From: Parvimonas micra
GTDB lineage: Bacteria; Bacillota; Clostridia; Tissierellales; Peptoniphilaceae
Direction: 5' to 3'
Length of the DNA: 64,000 bases
Assembly: GCF_900637905.1 (NCBI RefSeq)
Contig: NZ_LR134472.1
Span: forward strand, 558,001-622,000
In this document: positions 28,636 through 37,002 of the stretch, piece by piece
Layout: each line of letters begins with the position of its first letter
Position numbering within the stretch: the first letter of the stretch is position 1
Position numbers and translations under genes: made by a program
The notes under the pieces: generated by a model
Told to the model about the DNA's origin: nothing
Databases searched by the model: none
Seen by the model: only the letters and a program-made list of their open reading frames with translations

Positions 28636-28826
28636 TCATAGTCGCAACCAAACGAGAGCCGCAGGCAATGAATATTGTCGTGCAACATTACGCTGGCTAT
28701 ATCGCACACCTTTCTATGAGAAAGCTCCGTGATGAGCGGGGAAATACCTATTACGGCATAGATGAGGATATACGAGATCGCCTTCGCTCAAAGCTTATGC
28801 AGGCTGTCCTGATTTTCAAGATTTAA
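28574..28826 (+). pseudogene. HTH_16-type helix-turn-helix protein, frameshifted
   Basis: An ATG inside the end of the sigma-like gene begins MTYPS. One extra T near 28588 shifts the frame; removing it gives MTYPSGKTGNDEHGLLPYPV and on through IIVATKREPQAMNIVVQHYA, LSMRKLRDERGNTYYGIDE to LIFKI and TAA at 28824. This is the small HTH protein that follows the sigma factor in Tn916-like elements. After it come a GTCTGCG/CGCAGAC hairpin (28834-28860) and ~270 bases of degraded sequence without a readable excisionase. Confidence 0.8.
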
Positions 28827-29127
28827 CAATGTAGCTGTCTGCGTTCCCCTTTCCGCAGACAAGGCAGGAATCATCTGCCGCCTGTTCTTTGACAAACATA
28901 CCCGCAAGATAACGGCGGCGTATCATAGGGCAAACCGGATACTTTCCTTTTGTGCTTTAACTATGCGGAAAATGCGCCATGACACTTTCCTACCCGGAAG
29001 CCGAGCGAGAAACATTTTTCCGTAAAGCAAGCGTAGCACCTTGCGAGCCATGACAGCACAAAATATATAATGATACGCCCCTATAGCCACAGTCCGAGCG
29101 TAAGTGCCATTTAGGGTATCAAAGCGT

Positions 29128-29625
29128 CGCAGGCAATGGGTAGGTCTACATGAGAACCGGACAATCAATGTGGATCATCAGCTTCAGTATTCCGGTAAAA
29201 AGTCCTATCGCGTTGAAACACCGAAAACGGAAAACGGCATTCGCAAAATCCCCATGAGCGACCGAGTGCTTAAAGCCTTGCAGAGAGTGATTCAAAGCCG
29301 AAGAAAAAGCACTTTTAAGGTTGACGGTTATACAGGCTTCCTCTTTCTCACAAGGAACGAAACACCTCAAAATTGCATTAACTATGATATTATGTTTCGT
29401 AAACTTGTAGAAAAGTATAATTCGAGCCATAAGGAACCTCTGCCGACAGTAACAACGCCCCATACACTGCGACACACATTCTGCACCAATATGGCAAATG
29501 CGGGAATGAATTCGAAAGCCTTACAGTATCTAATGGGACATGCCAACATTACCATGACCCTGAACTATTACGCACATGCTACATTTGATAGTGCACAGGC
29601 GGAATTTTTCAGGCTGACGGCTTAA
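29128..29625 (+). pseudogene. Tyrosine integrase, C-terminal half only
   Basis: The readable part runs from TINVDHQLQYSGKKSYRVET through KTENGIRKIPMS and TPHTLRHTFCTNMA (HxxR) to LMGHANITMTLNYYAHAT (nucleophile Tyr). The N-terminal arm-binding and core-binding domains and the first catalytic Arg are missing, so it cannot act. It is the expected last gene of the element and lies next to its right end. Confidence 0.88.
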
Positions 29626-29721
29626 AGGGAAATAGATATTTTACTACTTCGTTTACTACCTTTCAAGGCAAAAACACAAGCAGATTTAAGAAATTATGTG
29701 AGTATCTCTCGATACACAAAA

Positions 29722-29757
29722 TGCCGAAAACGCCTGTAAAGACAGGCTATATCGGCA
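29722..29757 (+). terminator. Hairpin at the right end of the conjugative element
   Basis: TGCCGA/TCGGCA outer arms enclose GCCTGT/ACAGGC inner arms. It follows the integrase fragment. Confidence 0.65.
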
Positions 29758-29802
29758 TATAAGAACTTTTGAAAAGATAGTTAAAAATCATATTAGAGTT
29801 TA

Positions 29803-30285
29803 TTTTAAAATTTGAAGTTTGTTTACTCTTAACGTTAAGCTCCTAAACAAAGCATTCTTCTTTATACGTCATTTCGACTGTAGCGAAGTGAAATGAATCT
29901 AGCCCTAACTTAGATTATTTACTTGTAAATAATCTATAGTAGGTCTGACGCAAAGATTGTCCAAATCTTTGATTTGGGTACAATCGACTGCGGAAATCTC
30001 ACACTTTTATTTCAGTATTATTGACTACAAATATTTAATTCATAATAAAGGGGCTTTAGAAGATCTCCAGAGTCATTGTATCAAAAGATACAACAACCCC
30101 GTCAGACCTACTTTTGTTTACAAGTAAACAAAGTTAGGGCTAGATTCACTCCGTTTCACTCCGGTCGAGATGACGTGTTGGGGGCTTTGCTTTGCAATAT
30201 ACTATGACGTGAAGTCTTTTATTTTTATATAAAATTTTCAATAATTTTTTTGATACCTTTTATTTTTTTTAAATATTTCTTTTGA
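29803..30285. repeat. Family B mosaic repeat, copy 2
   Basis: It begins TTTAAAATTTGAAGTTTG, then has ACGTCATTTCGACTGTAGCG (left end), palindromes around TTTGTCCAAATC..., a TTTGTTTAC/GTAAACAAA hairpin, CGGTCGAGATGACGTGTTGG (right inverted end) and the CTATGACGTGAAG tail. No gene. Its first part is the continuation of the half repeat at 23500-23720. Confidence 0.85.
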
Positions 30286-30690
30286 AATTTGAAGCTTATT
30301 TACTTTTAACGGTAAGCTCTTAAACGAAGATTCTTCCTTATACGTCATTTCGACTGTAGCAAAGCGAAATGGAGAAATCTCATTTGATTGTTTACTTGTA
30401 AACAATCAAAAGTAAATATGACACAAAGATTGTCCAAATCTTTGATTTGGATACAATCGACTGCGGAAATCTCACACTTATTCTTGTTTACAAGAATAAG
30501 TGAATGTATCGTAGATACATAAAAAATAAAATTTTCTTAACTTTAATTACAATACAATCTACTAAAAATATTTCATTCACAATTACAGGGATTTATGAGA
30601 TCTCTCCGCTCCGTTTCACTCCGGTCGAGATGACGTATTGAGAGAATTGCTATGCAACATACTATGACGTGAAATATTTTACTTATATTC
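30286..30690. repeat. Family B mosaic repeat, copy 3
   Basis: It is in tandem with copy 2, starting TTTGAAGCTTATTTAC, with the same ACGTCATTTCGACTGTAGC and GTCGAGATGACGTATTG ends and an ATGTATCGTAGATACAT palindrome; the middle differs from copy 2. Confidence 0.85.
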
Positions 30691-30728
30691 ATATTACAAA
30701 TAGTTTTACTTCTTATTTATACAACAAA

Positions 30729-30760
30729 AAAAGAATACTCTTAAAAAGAATATTCTTTCG
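30729..30760 (-). terminator. Terminator after the sirtuin fragment
   Basis: AGAATACTCTT and AAGAATATTCT form a hairpin with an A/T run on each side. A nearly identical hairpin at 33180-33207 follows the radical SAM gene remnant. Confidence 0.7.
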
Positions 30761-30765
30761 TAAAA

Positions 30766-31038
30766 CTATTCATTTATTATTCCAAATTTTTTTGAAAAAT
30801 CAAAGAAATATTTTTCAAATCTCTCTCCACTATAAGTCAAACCTGCTGAAGTTGAAAGCCCCGCTCCAGCACCTATTACAATTGCATCTGCATTTTCTAT
30901 TTCATTTTTTAAAAATTCAATCTTTTCCTTATTTAACTCACTTTCAGAAGTTATATTTTTCCCAACAGTCTTTAATCCCTTAAGTCCCATTTCAATATTT
31001 TCTCTATATCCATCTGTTTTATTATAATTTTCTTTCAT
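30766..31038 (-). CDS. Truncated macrodomain-linked sirtuin (SirTM-like), N-terminal part
   Basis: 90 residues. IENADAIVIGAGAGLSTSAG and LTYSGERFEKYFFDF are the NAD-binding start of class M sirtuins, which are about 300 residues long. This frame stops after KKFGIINE, so most of the NAD/ADP-ribosyl-transfer domain is absent. The start, its ribosome binding site and the 7-base gap to the upstream gene look normal. The loss probably came from a deletion that placed the stop directly before the terminator. The remaining protein cannot be an active enzyme. SirTM enzymes ADP-ribosylate lipoylated GcvH-like proteins, and the macrodomain gene at 31868 is the usual partner. Confidence 0.8.
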   Translation of the reverse strand: MKENYNKTDGYRENIEMGLKGLKTVGKNITSESELNKEKIEFLKNEIENADAIVIGAGAGLSTSAGLTYSGERFEKYFFDFSKKFGIINE

Positions 31039-31045
31039 ATTTTAC

Positions 31046-31831
31046 CTACAAATCTAAAATCCTTTTATATTCTCTTATATCAGGCTCTTTTTTATCTATG
31101 CACCATTCTTTTATAACTTTTATAAGTTCAGATTTATCTTCTATAAATGTTTGATATACCCCACCATTTTTTTCTATTTCAAAAATATAAGAATCTATTT
31201 CATTTGAAATTTTCTTACTAAATAATGATGAAAAAAATCCCTTATTTTTATAACAAGGAGTACATTGTATAAAATTACCTTGTTTTCCATCAGTTTCATA
31301 CCAAATGGTAATGAATGTTAGTCCTCCATTTTCATTTACTCGGTCAATATCATTAAATTTTTCAATAAAGTTTTCAATATTTTCCCAATCACATTCGAAG
31401 TCGTCTATGCTTTCTGTTCTACATTTTAATATATCAATCCCTTTACAAAAAATTGCATCATTGCTTTGAAGATTATAAATTCCTACACCATATTCATCTG
31501 CAATACTTTTTACAAATTCCAATGCCTCATCTTCAACATTGTATGAGAATGCACAATATGCTCCATTCTTTCCTAAACTATAATCAGTCAAATGATTTTC
31601 CGAGTCTTCAGTTGCATAGGCAATCTCATCAGGCAAAGCATACTTCCCACTTATTGGTGGAAATTTTTCAAACATCTTTTTAGCCCAACAGGATATTACA
31701 TCAGAACAGCCATCCAAAGATTCATAATCTTTATTTTCTTTATATTCTGTAAACTCCTCCTGATATGCAAATACATCCAAAGAAGTTTTTATCTCTTCTC
31801 TTTTTTCAAAGACAAATAAATCAAAACTCAT
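31046..31831 (-). CDS. Uncharacterised protein between macrodomain and sirtuin genes
   Basis: 261 residues, acidic, no signal or membrane segment. It starts MSFDLFVFEKREEI, has aromatic-rich middle strands (GAYCAFSYNVEDEALEFV) and ends EYKRILDL. I do not recognise a catalytic motif. A similar MSYDLYVFD-type start is seen in proteins proposed as immunity or accessory factors, but I cannot confirm that here. AAGGAG lies before the ATG, and it sits between the macrodomain and sirtuin genes in one transcript. Confidence 0.7.
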   Translation of the reverse strand: MSFDLFVFEKREEIKTSLDVFAYQEEFTEYKENKDYESLDGCSDVISCWAKKMFEKFPPISGKYALPDEIAYATEDSENHLTDYSLGKNGAYCAFSYNVEDEALEFVKSIADEYGVGIYNLQSNDAIFCKGIDILKCRTESIDDFECDWENIENFIEKFNDIDRVNENGGLTFITIWYETDGKQGNFIQCTPCYKNKGFFSSLFSKKISNEIDSYIFEIEKNGGVYQTFIEDKSELIKVIKEWCIDKKEPDIREYKRILDL

Positions 31832-31867
31832 AATTATCTCCTTTTTAAAATAGTATAGTCATTAGTA

Positions 31868-32665
31868 TTATATCATTTTTTCATAATATTTTTTATCTTC
31901 GTCTTTGAAAACATTAAAAATAATCCTATCCATAGCTAAAGGGTGTTCTAAAACCCACTTTTTAGTTGTATCAATTGCAATCTCTGCTGCTCTTTCTTTT
32001 GGAAAACGAAATTCTCCTGTTGATATACAACAAAATGCTACAGTTTTAAGACCATTTTCCAAACACATATCCAAAGTTTTTTCGTAACAGTCAGCTAATT
32101 CTTTTTCTAATTTTGAAGTAAGCTCATCATACACAATAGGTCCAACTATATGAATTACTTTTTTTGAAGGCAGATTATAGGCACCTGTAAGCATCGGAAC
32201 AGCAGTAGGCTGTTCATAATCTTGACCATATTTTTTCTTAAGTTCCTGCATTTTTTCGTTACATTCTGCCCTTAGTTGTATTCCTGCAAAAGTATGTATT
32301 TGATTGTCAATACATAGATGCATTGGAGCCCAACAGCCAAGCATTATTGAATTCGCTGCATTAACTATTGCATCAACCTTAAGTCTTGTAATATCTCCTT
32401 GCCAAATGGAAAAAACATCTTTAATAATTGGAATATCCTTAAGCTCTACAATTTCCTTTTCTTCAGCGCAAAGTTTTAAATATTCATCTTGAACTTTTAA
32501 AACTTCATCATCCATCTTTCTAGGCATACGGATATTCATAAGAGAACGTAAAATAACCTTTTTTTGAGTTTCATCTTCAGGAATTTCCATATTTTTATAA
32601 TTATCCGAATCAGCTATAAATGCTTTTACTAAAAAATCCAACATTTGTTCTTTATTTCTATTCAT
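31868..32665 (-). CDS. Protein-ADP-ribose hydrolase, zinc-containing macrodomain
   Basis: 265 residues. An N-terminal helical cap (~80 residues) precedes a macrodomain: DIPIIKDVFSIWQGDITRLK, VDAIVNAANSIMLGCW, the zinc-binding insert CWAPMHLCIDNQIHTFAG (Cys/His ligands), LPSKKVIHIVGP and AFCCISTGEFRFPKERAAEI. This matches the SAV0325/SPy-type macrodomains that remove ADP-ribose from SirTM targets. It is cytoplasmic. The neighbouring sirtuin is truncated, so the reversible ADP-ribosylation pair is broken in this genome unless another sirtuin exists. Confidence 0.92.
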   Translation of the reverse strand: MNRNKEQMLDFLVKAFIADSDNYKNMEIPEDETQKKVILRSLMNIRMPRKMDDEVLKVQDEYLKLCAEEKEIVELKDIPIIKDVFSIWQGDITRLKVDAIVNAANSIMLGCWAPMHLCIDNQIHTFAGIQLRAECNEKMQELKKKYGQDYEQPTAVPMLTGAYNLPSKKVIHIVGPIVYDELTSKLEKELADCYEKTLDMCLENGLKTVAFCCISTGEFRFPKERAAEIAIDTTKKWVLEHPLAMDRIIFNVFKDEDKKYYEKMI

Positions 32666-32744
32666 ATAATCACCCTCTTTTTACTATATTACCCAAATGA
32701 AATATCTATAATTCTATTTTACATCTTAAATTAGATATGTGAAA

Positions 32745-33150
32745 TATTTTTGTAAATTTAATAGTTAAGGGGCTTTAGGAGATCTCCAGAGTCATTGTTT
32801 CAAATAATACAATAACTCCGTCAGACCTACTTTTGTTTACTAGCATAGAGCCTTAGGAGATTTCTCCACTACACTCAGCTATGCTTCGTTTCGGTCGAAA
32901 TGACGTATAAAGAAGAATGCTTTGTTTAGTTGATAGACATTAAAAGAAAATAAACTTCAAATTAAAAAAATATTTTAAAAAATATAAAAGGTATCAAAAA
33001 AATTATTGAAAATTTTATATATAAAAATAAAACAATTCACGTCATAGTATGTTGCATATGAAAGTCTCCCAACACGTCATTTCGAGCGAAGCCGAGAAAT
33101 CTCATAGTTTTGCTTGTTTACAAGTAAAACTAAATGTATCGTAGAAAATA
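32745..33150. repeat. Family B repeat, rearranged (two parts in opposite orientation)
   Basis: The first part (32745-32935) has GGGGCTTTAGGAGATCTCC, GTCAGACCTACTTTTG and GGTCGAAATGACGTATAAAG. The second (about 32960-33150) is the reverse complement of the usual CTATGACGTGAAG...ATAAAATTTTCAATAATT tail and then ACGTCATTTCGAGCGAAGCC. It shows that family B units recombine and invert. No gene. Confidence 0.8.
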
Positions 33151-33224
33151 TCATAATTTTACTTCTTATTTCAACAAAAAAAGAATACTCTAAAAAAGAA
33201 TATTCTTCTGTAAAATCTATTTTT

Positions 33225-33668
33225 TTACAAATCAAAAATACTGAGTTGTTTTGATATTTCTTTTTCTTCAAATGTATTTAAATAGCTAAAAATTTTATTA
33301 TAATCATACATAATTTTTTCGTTTTCACAGAAGTCTCGAAAAATTTTCATAAGTCTATAATTATTTCTACTGTTAATAACATAAGAATTTCCAAACTCTC
33401 TAATATATTTATCTTTAAGATATGGGAAGTGTTTATCTAGTTTAGAATAAAAGTATTACCTATTTCCCTCTCGCAAGGTAAGTCCCATTCCAAAGCAGAG
33501 AATTCCTTTTACCTTTGCCTCTTTGCAATAATTTAAAATGCCAATAACATTTTCTTTTGTATCATTAATATATGGTAAAATCGGAGTCATCCATACTACC
33601 GTAGGTATTCCTGCTTCTCTTAATTTAATCAAGGTTTCAACTCTTTCCTTTGTAGTAGAAACATTTGG
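33225..33668 (-). pseudogene. Radical SAM protein, C-terminal half (split by the mobilizable element)
   Basis: Read from 33668 downward it gives PNVSTTKERVETLIKLREAG, PTVVWMTPILPYINDT, ILCFGMGLTLREGNR, a TAA at 33456-33458, then YFYSKLDKHFPYLKDKYIRE to ISKQLSIFDL and TAA at 33225. It is the continuation of the N-terminal half at 41183-41617. Joined at the shared CCAAA they make one frame of about 291 codons, normal for SPL-like/Rv2578c-type radical SAM proteins. The internal TAA (GAA in a normal gene, by context) shows decay after the split. Confidence 0.88.
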
Positions 33669-33671
33669 GAA

Positions 33672-33709
33672 GATTTGTCAAGGACATAAACAAAATTTCT
33701 TTGACAAAT
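33672..33709. repeat. Inverted repeat at the element end
   Basis: ATTTGTCAAGG and CTTTGACAAAT arms lie just inside the left boundary and directly after the TnpW-like stop. It may be a terminator, a recombinase arm site, or both. Confidence 0.6.
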
Positions 33710-33874
33710 TTATATCTTTTCTGTTTCTCTCTTGATTAACTTCAGTATTTTATCCTTGTATGTTTCTCCTGTACCTTGTTTGAAATGTAGGTTTACAGTA
33801 TATTTTGTCTTTCCAATATCCATTATTAACTGTTTATTGGGTGGTGCTTGTATTTCTCTTTTTTCTTCTTTCAT
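33710..33874 (-). CDS. TnpW-like transposon-encoded protein
   Basis: 54 residues, too short for many gene finders: MKEEKREIQAPPNKQLIMDI then GKTKYTVNLHFKQGTGETY. This pattern matches the small TnpW proteins of Tn4451-like elements. GGAGG lies 6 bases before the ATG at 33874. Its function in the family is not settled; its place at the element end agrees with a role near the att site. Confidence 0.8.
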   Translation of the reverse strand: MKEEKREIQAPPNKQLIMDIGKTKYTVNLHFKQGTGETYKDKILKLIKRETEKI

Positions 33875-33899
33875 AAGTCCTCCTTTCCGATTTTAGACA

Positions 33900-33965
33900 A
33901 AGAAAAAACAGTAAACCTTTTATGATTTACTGTTCTGTGTTAGTTTTTATTAAATTGTTAGTTAT
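33900..33965 (-). terminator. Hairpin downstream of the methyltransferase; shared with 43818-43885
   Basis: ACAGTAAA and TTTACTGT pair around a loop of ~10 bases, followed by GTGTTAGTTTTTATTAAATT. The same hairpin and following sequence occur at 43818-43885 next to the transglutaminase-like gene, indicating common origin. Confidence 0.7.
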
Positions 33966-33982
33966 GCAAACTGTGGTTTGCT

Positions 33983-34801
33983 TTAATCTTTACTAAAAAC
34001 AAGAATCTTCTGCGTGATCTTCCTCGCAATCGGAAGCCAGTCGATTAGCTTTAATGTAGGCATAAGAACACGCATACCACGTAATATGTTGTCATCTTTA
34101 ATCTTATGAAACCCCTGAGCAATATTCTTTATATCATCAAAGCTGTCTGCACCGAAAACGAATCTGGCTCCGGTTTGCTGAATGGATTTTTCAACCCCTT
34201 CTCGTTTTACCCACATCTTTGCAATACATTCCATTATGACCGTAGCGGTGTCAAAGTTTTTATGAATGATAGAAAGTATCTTGGCATTTTCTTCAGCAGT
34301 GAGATACATGGACAGTCCTTCTATAATAAAAAGTACATTCTCTCTGTTTTTTACTTCCTTGAACCAATTTGGATCTAAAGCAGACGCACTGATAGATGAA
34401 ACTCTCCCGCTTTCTAAAAAAATCTGATCTCTGAGATTTATAACATCAGGCAGATCCAGATTATACCAAGTGATAGTACCATTATCCACACGATAAAATC
34501 TTGTGTCCAGTCCACAGGCAATGTTCACTATTGTAGCAGTCGGGTTTCGCCCAATAAATTCTTTGACCAGTTCGTCAAAGACGAGTGTGCGTGCGATTAC
34601 ACCACTACTCATGGTACGATCTTTTGCTGCAGTTGAAAAGTCATAATCAATCTTATTTACAAGTTCTACTGCTTTTGCATCATAGAATTTATGCTTCTTT
34701 CTCTGTGAATACTCTGCACGTGCATAAAAACTTTGAAGCATAGTTTCTGCAGTGCCGTTCAAAACAGGTTTTATTTTCTCTTGCATTTCTATTTTCCCCA
34801 A
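33983..34801 (-). CDS. SAM-dependent methyltransferase, leucine carboxyl methyltransferase/TcmP-like
   Basis: 272 residues. SAM-binding IVNIACGLDTRFYRV, LDLPDVINLRDQIF and IIEGLSMYLTAEENAKIL are typical of the PPM1/TcmP O-methyltransferase family. The start is probably TTG at 34801, with GGAGG 9 bases upstream; the first ATG, 15 bases later, has no good site. It is cargo of the mobilizable element. Its relative at 45863 has the same motif order (GAGLETSYNR, VDLPDVIDIR). The substrate is unknown; many relatives methylate small carboxylic acids or antibiotics. Confidence 0.85.
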   Translation of the reverse strand: MGKIEMQEKIKPVLNGTAETMLQSFYARAEYSQRKKHKFYDAKAVELVNKIDYDFSTAAKDRTMSSGVIARTLVFDELVKEFIGRNPTATIVNIACGLDTRFYRVDNGTITWYNLDLPDVINLRDQIFLESGRVSSISASALDPNWFKEVKNRENVLFIIEGLSMYLTAEENAKILSIIHKNFDTATVIMECIAKMWVKREGVEKSIQQTGARFVFGADSFDDIKNIAQGFHKIKDDNILRGMRVLMPTLKLIDWLPIARKITQKILVFSKD

Positions 34802-34899
34802 ATGTAAACGCCTCCTTCAAATTTTATTTTTTGTCTTCACTAGTTAATATTATATACTTTTTTTACTTAGTTTTATAGGTCTAACTCATTCCTATTTAC

Positions 34900-36333
34900 C
34901 TATGATAGTTGTTTTTCTTGTTCCTGTAACTGCTCTATACAGGTCTTAACTTTTTCAGCATGCTCTACTTCTTCTCGTATTTCTAATATTTGACTATATA
35001 GGCTCTTTTTATCTTTCTTCAAAGTGGTAAGTTCCGATTTCCATTTGGATATATTTAAGGTCTTACTTTCCCCTAAATGCTCTTTGAGATGTTTCCTTGC
35101 ACTTTCAAATAGAATAAGCTCCGCCGTATGCTCATTATAAAAATCTTCCTGTTTTATTTTCTTTAATTTCGTATAGGCTTTGTAGATGTCCTTATACTTC
35201 AAATATTTCTCGGCTTGGTCAATAAGCTGTACTTTACCATCTATTTTCTTTTCAGTATCTTTAATGGCTCTTGTGGTCTTGTAATTCTTATCTCTTAAAG
35301 TAACTATACTTTCTTTCAGTTCAGATAAGGAAATAATGTTTTTCTCTTTTAAGAATTGATAGCTTTCGATGTATTTTTCTAAATCTGTATTATGGTTATC
35401 TGCATTTTTACGGATAAGATTTTCAAAAACGGATAGCAAATTTTCTTTGGGTGGGAGGGTGGATTTGAGTTTATCAGTTTCTGCTTTTTCTTCTTTTCCA
35501 ATTCCCCTTATCCATCTCATTAAGGCTTTTATTCTTAACTTGATTTCTTGTAATAGCCTATTCTGTTTTCTGATTTCCCGATTGATATTTCCTCTGTCGG
35601 TGGCTATACCTTTCTTCTCCATTTGACTTGCTGATACTCCTAAATGAATGGTCGGTATTTCTTCTATGCCCTGTCTTTGATAGGAACGATGGTCTACTTT
35701 TTCCTGTATGCTATTTTCTTCAAGATATTTGTTTGTAATATCTGCCCATGTCTTTCGCCACTCTTCCGCTTTGTCTTGCTCGTTCCAATCGACTGTATTT
35801 ATTTTCCTTGTTTTGTAATTGCCATTTTTGAGTTTTACTTTTTCTCCGTTTTCATCAAGGATATATTCCTTTTTTGATTTTGCTCCCCATGTTTTATCTT
35901 CATTTAACGGTCTCATAGTTAATAGGATATGAGCGTGTGGATTCCCGTCATTTTTATCGTGCAAAGCAATATCGGCACACATACCGACTTTTACAAAATT
36001 TTCTTTTACATATTCTCTTACAAGTTCTATCTGTTTTTCCCTGTTTAATTCTTTGAGTAAGGCGATTTCTATTTCTCTTGCAAGCTGTGAGTTTTTACTT
36101 TTTTCTATTTTCTCTACACTGTTCCATAGCGTTCCCCTGTCTGAAAATTCCTGTGGTGCGTTTTGTGGCAAAAGGATTTCTGTATGTGCTATTCCGCCTT
36201 TTCTTGTAAAGTCGTGAACTACTCCGTCACATTCGTTTTTTATCTTTTCGCCACTTCGATAAGCGGAAGCTGCTACTGCACTTTTGCCTTTACCTCTTGA
36301 GATAATCTTTATACTAAGATGATATATCGCCAT
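34900..36333 (-). CDS. MobA/MobL (MOBQ) relaxase
   Basis: 477 residues. The N-terminal relaxase domain starts MAIYHLSIKIISRGKGKSAV, AASAYRSGEKI, and has the metal-binding HDKNDGNPHAHILLTMRPL (three-His motif) near residue 125; the nucleophile Tyr is probably Tyr4 or Tyr25. The C-terminal ~250 residues are Lys/Glu-rich coiled coil. It nicks the oriT for conjugative mobilization by a helper. The oriT-like site lies just upstream at 36387-36565. Confidence 0.93.
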   Translation of the reverse strand: MAIYHLSIKIISRGKGKSAVAASAYRSGEKIKNECDGVVHDFTRKGGIAHTEILLPQNAPQEFSDRGTLWNSVEKIEKSKNSQLAREIEIALLKELNREKQIELVREYVKENFVKVGMCADIALHDKNDGNPHAHILLTMRPLNEDKTWGAKSKKEYILDENGEKVKLKNGNYKTRKINTVDWNEQDKAEEWRKTWADITNKYLEENSIQEKVDHRSYQRQGIEEIPTIHLGVSASQMEKKGIATDRGNINREIRKQNRLLQEIKLRIKALMRWIRGIGKEEKAETDKLKSTLPPKENLLSVFENLIRKNADNHNTDLEKYIESYQFLKEKNIISLSELKESIVTLRDKNYKTTRAIKDTEKKIDGKVQLIDQAEKYLKYKDIYKAYTKLKKIKQEDFYNEHTAELILFESARKHLKEHLGESKTLNISKWKSELTTLKKDKKSLYSQILEIREEVEHAEKVKTCIEQLQEQEKQLS

Positions 36334-36386
36334 AAGGAAAAACCTCCTTTCGTTTTTCTGATATGGGTATGGTGGCGATAGATAAG

Positions 36387-36565
36387 ACTTCCTAAAAAAA
36401 TCGGAGTGCTTTTTATCCGATTTCTTTTAGGAAGTTTACAAGGGGTAGGAAATTTATTTCCGTAGGGGAGTGTAGCTGCCCTGTATCAGCTTTAGCTGAT
36501 ATGCTCTCTGCAAGAGCCTTTGGAGAACGCACACACCCTTTAGGGTGTATAAATGCGCCCTTGTA
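36387..36565 (+). other. Putative oriT of the mobilizable element
   Basis: In the 240-base gap upstream of the relaxase, a long inverted repeat (36387-36435: ACTTCCTAAAA... with TTTTAGGAAGT, inner TCGGA/TCCGA) is followed at 36533-36548 by the hairpin ACACCCTTTAGGGTGT and then ATAAATGCGCCCTTG. MOBQ nic regions such as RSF1010 have the same form: a hairpin followed directly by a (T)AAGTGCGCCCT-like strand. The likely nick is in ATGCGCCC. No gene is present here. Confidence 0.75.
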
Positions 36566-36574
36566 AACAAGGGA

Positions 36575-36895
36575 TTATTCCTCTGTTTCCATTTCTTCCT
36601 TTTGATTTTCTGTATTTTGATTTTCTCTTTCTTCTCGCCTTTCTATGATTTTTTGTATTTTTTGATTAACTGCTTCTTTGATATTTGGGAATGTGATTAG
36701 CTGATAAAATTTATCTTTAGTAAAGTCTTTGCTTTCAGTAAAGATACTTTCAAAGACTGCTCCTTTTTCATAAAGCCGTCTATCTCGTTTTTTTCGTTCT
36801 TCCTGTTTCTGCTGACTGATGAGCTTCTTTCTTTTGTTTTGTAACTGCTTGATTTCTTCTTCTGCCATTAAGATTTTTTCATCTATGTTTTTCAT
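36575..36895 (-). CDS. DUF3847-type accessory protein
   Basis: 106 residues, highly charged: a coiled-coil start (EKILMAEEEIKQLQNKRKKL) and FTKDKFYQLITFPNIKEAVNQ. This matches the small DUF3847 proteins found beside MobA/MobL relaxases. It is likely an accessory in mobilization or a regulator; function unknown. AAGGA is seen before the start. Confidence 0.8.
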   Translation of the reverse strand: MKNIDEKILMAEEEIKQLQNKRKKLISQQKQEERKKRDRRLYEKGAVFESIFTESKDFTKDKFYQLITFPNIKEAVNQKIQKIIERREERENQNTENQKEEMETEE

Positions 36896-37002
36896 TTTCT
36901 TTGTCCTTTCTTTTTAATTATGAGCAACAAAAAAGAGATAACATTTCTGCTATCTCAACAATAAACTTCTGTCTGTACTACATAAAAATATGCTTTTAGG
37001 TT

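Larger units (their letters stand above)
23721..29802 (+). mobile_element. Decayed conjugative transposon remnant carrying a TetR-ABC cassette
   Basis: Base use shifts here to higher GC with typical Firmicutes ICE genes: RepA-like initiator, VirD4 scrap, sigma-like factor, HTH protein and tyrosine integrase C-terminus. All of these are broken; the TetR, ABC ATPase, ABC permease and small membrane genes are intact. Related sequences TTTACTACC and TTTACTACTTTTGAGG near the left end (about 23785-23818) and TTTTACTACTTCGTTTACTACC near the right end (29639-29660) may be integrase arm sites. The flanks are the two halves of one family B repeat. Confidence 0.85.

Noticed and set aside
33077-33271. 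Minus-strand 64-residue frame
   Set aside because: It spans a terminator hairpin and a family B repeat; the sequence is not protein-like.
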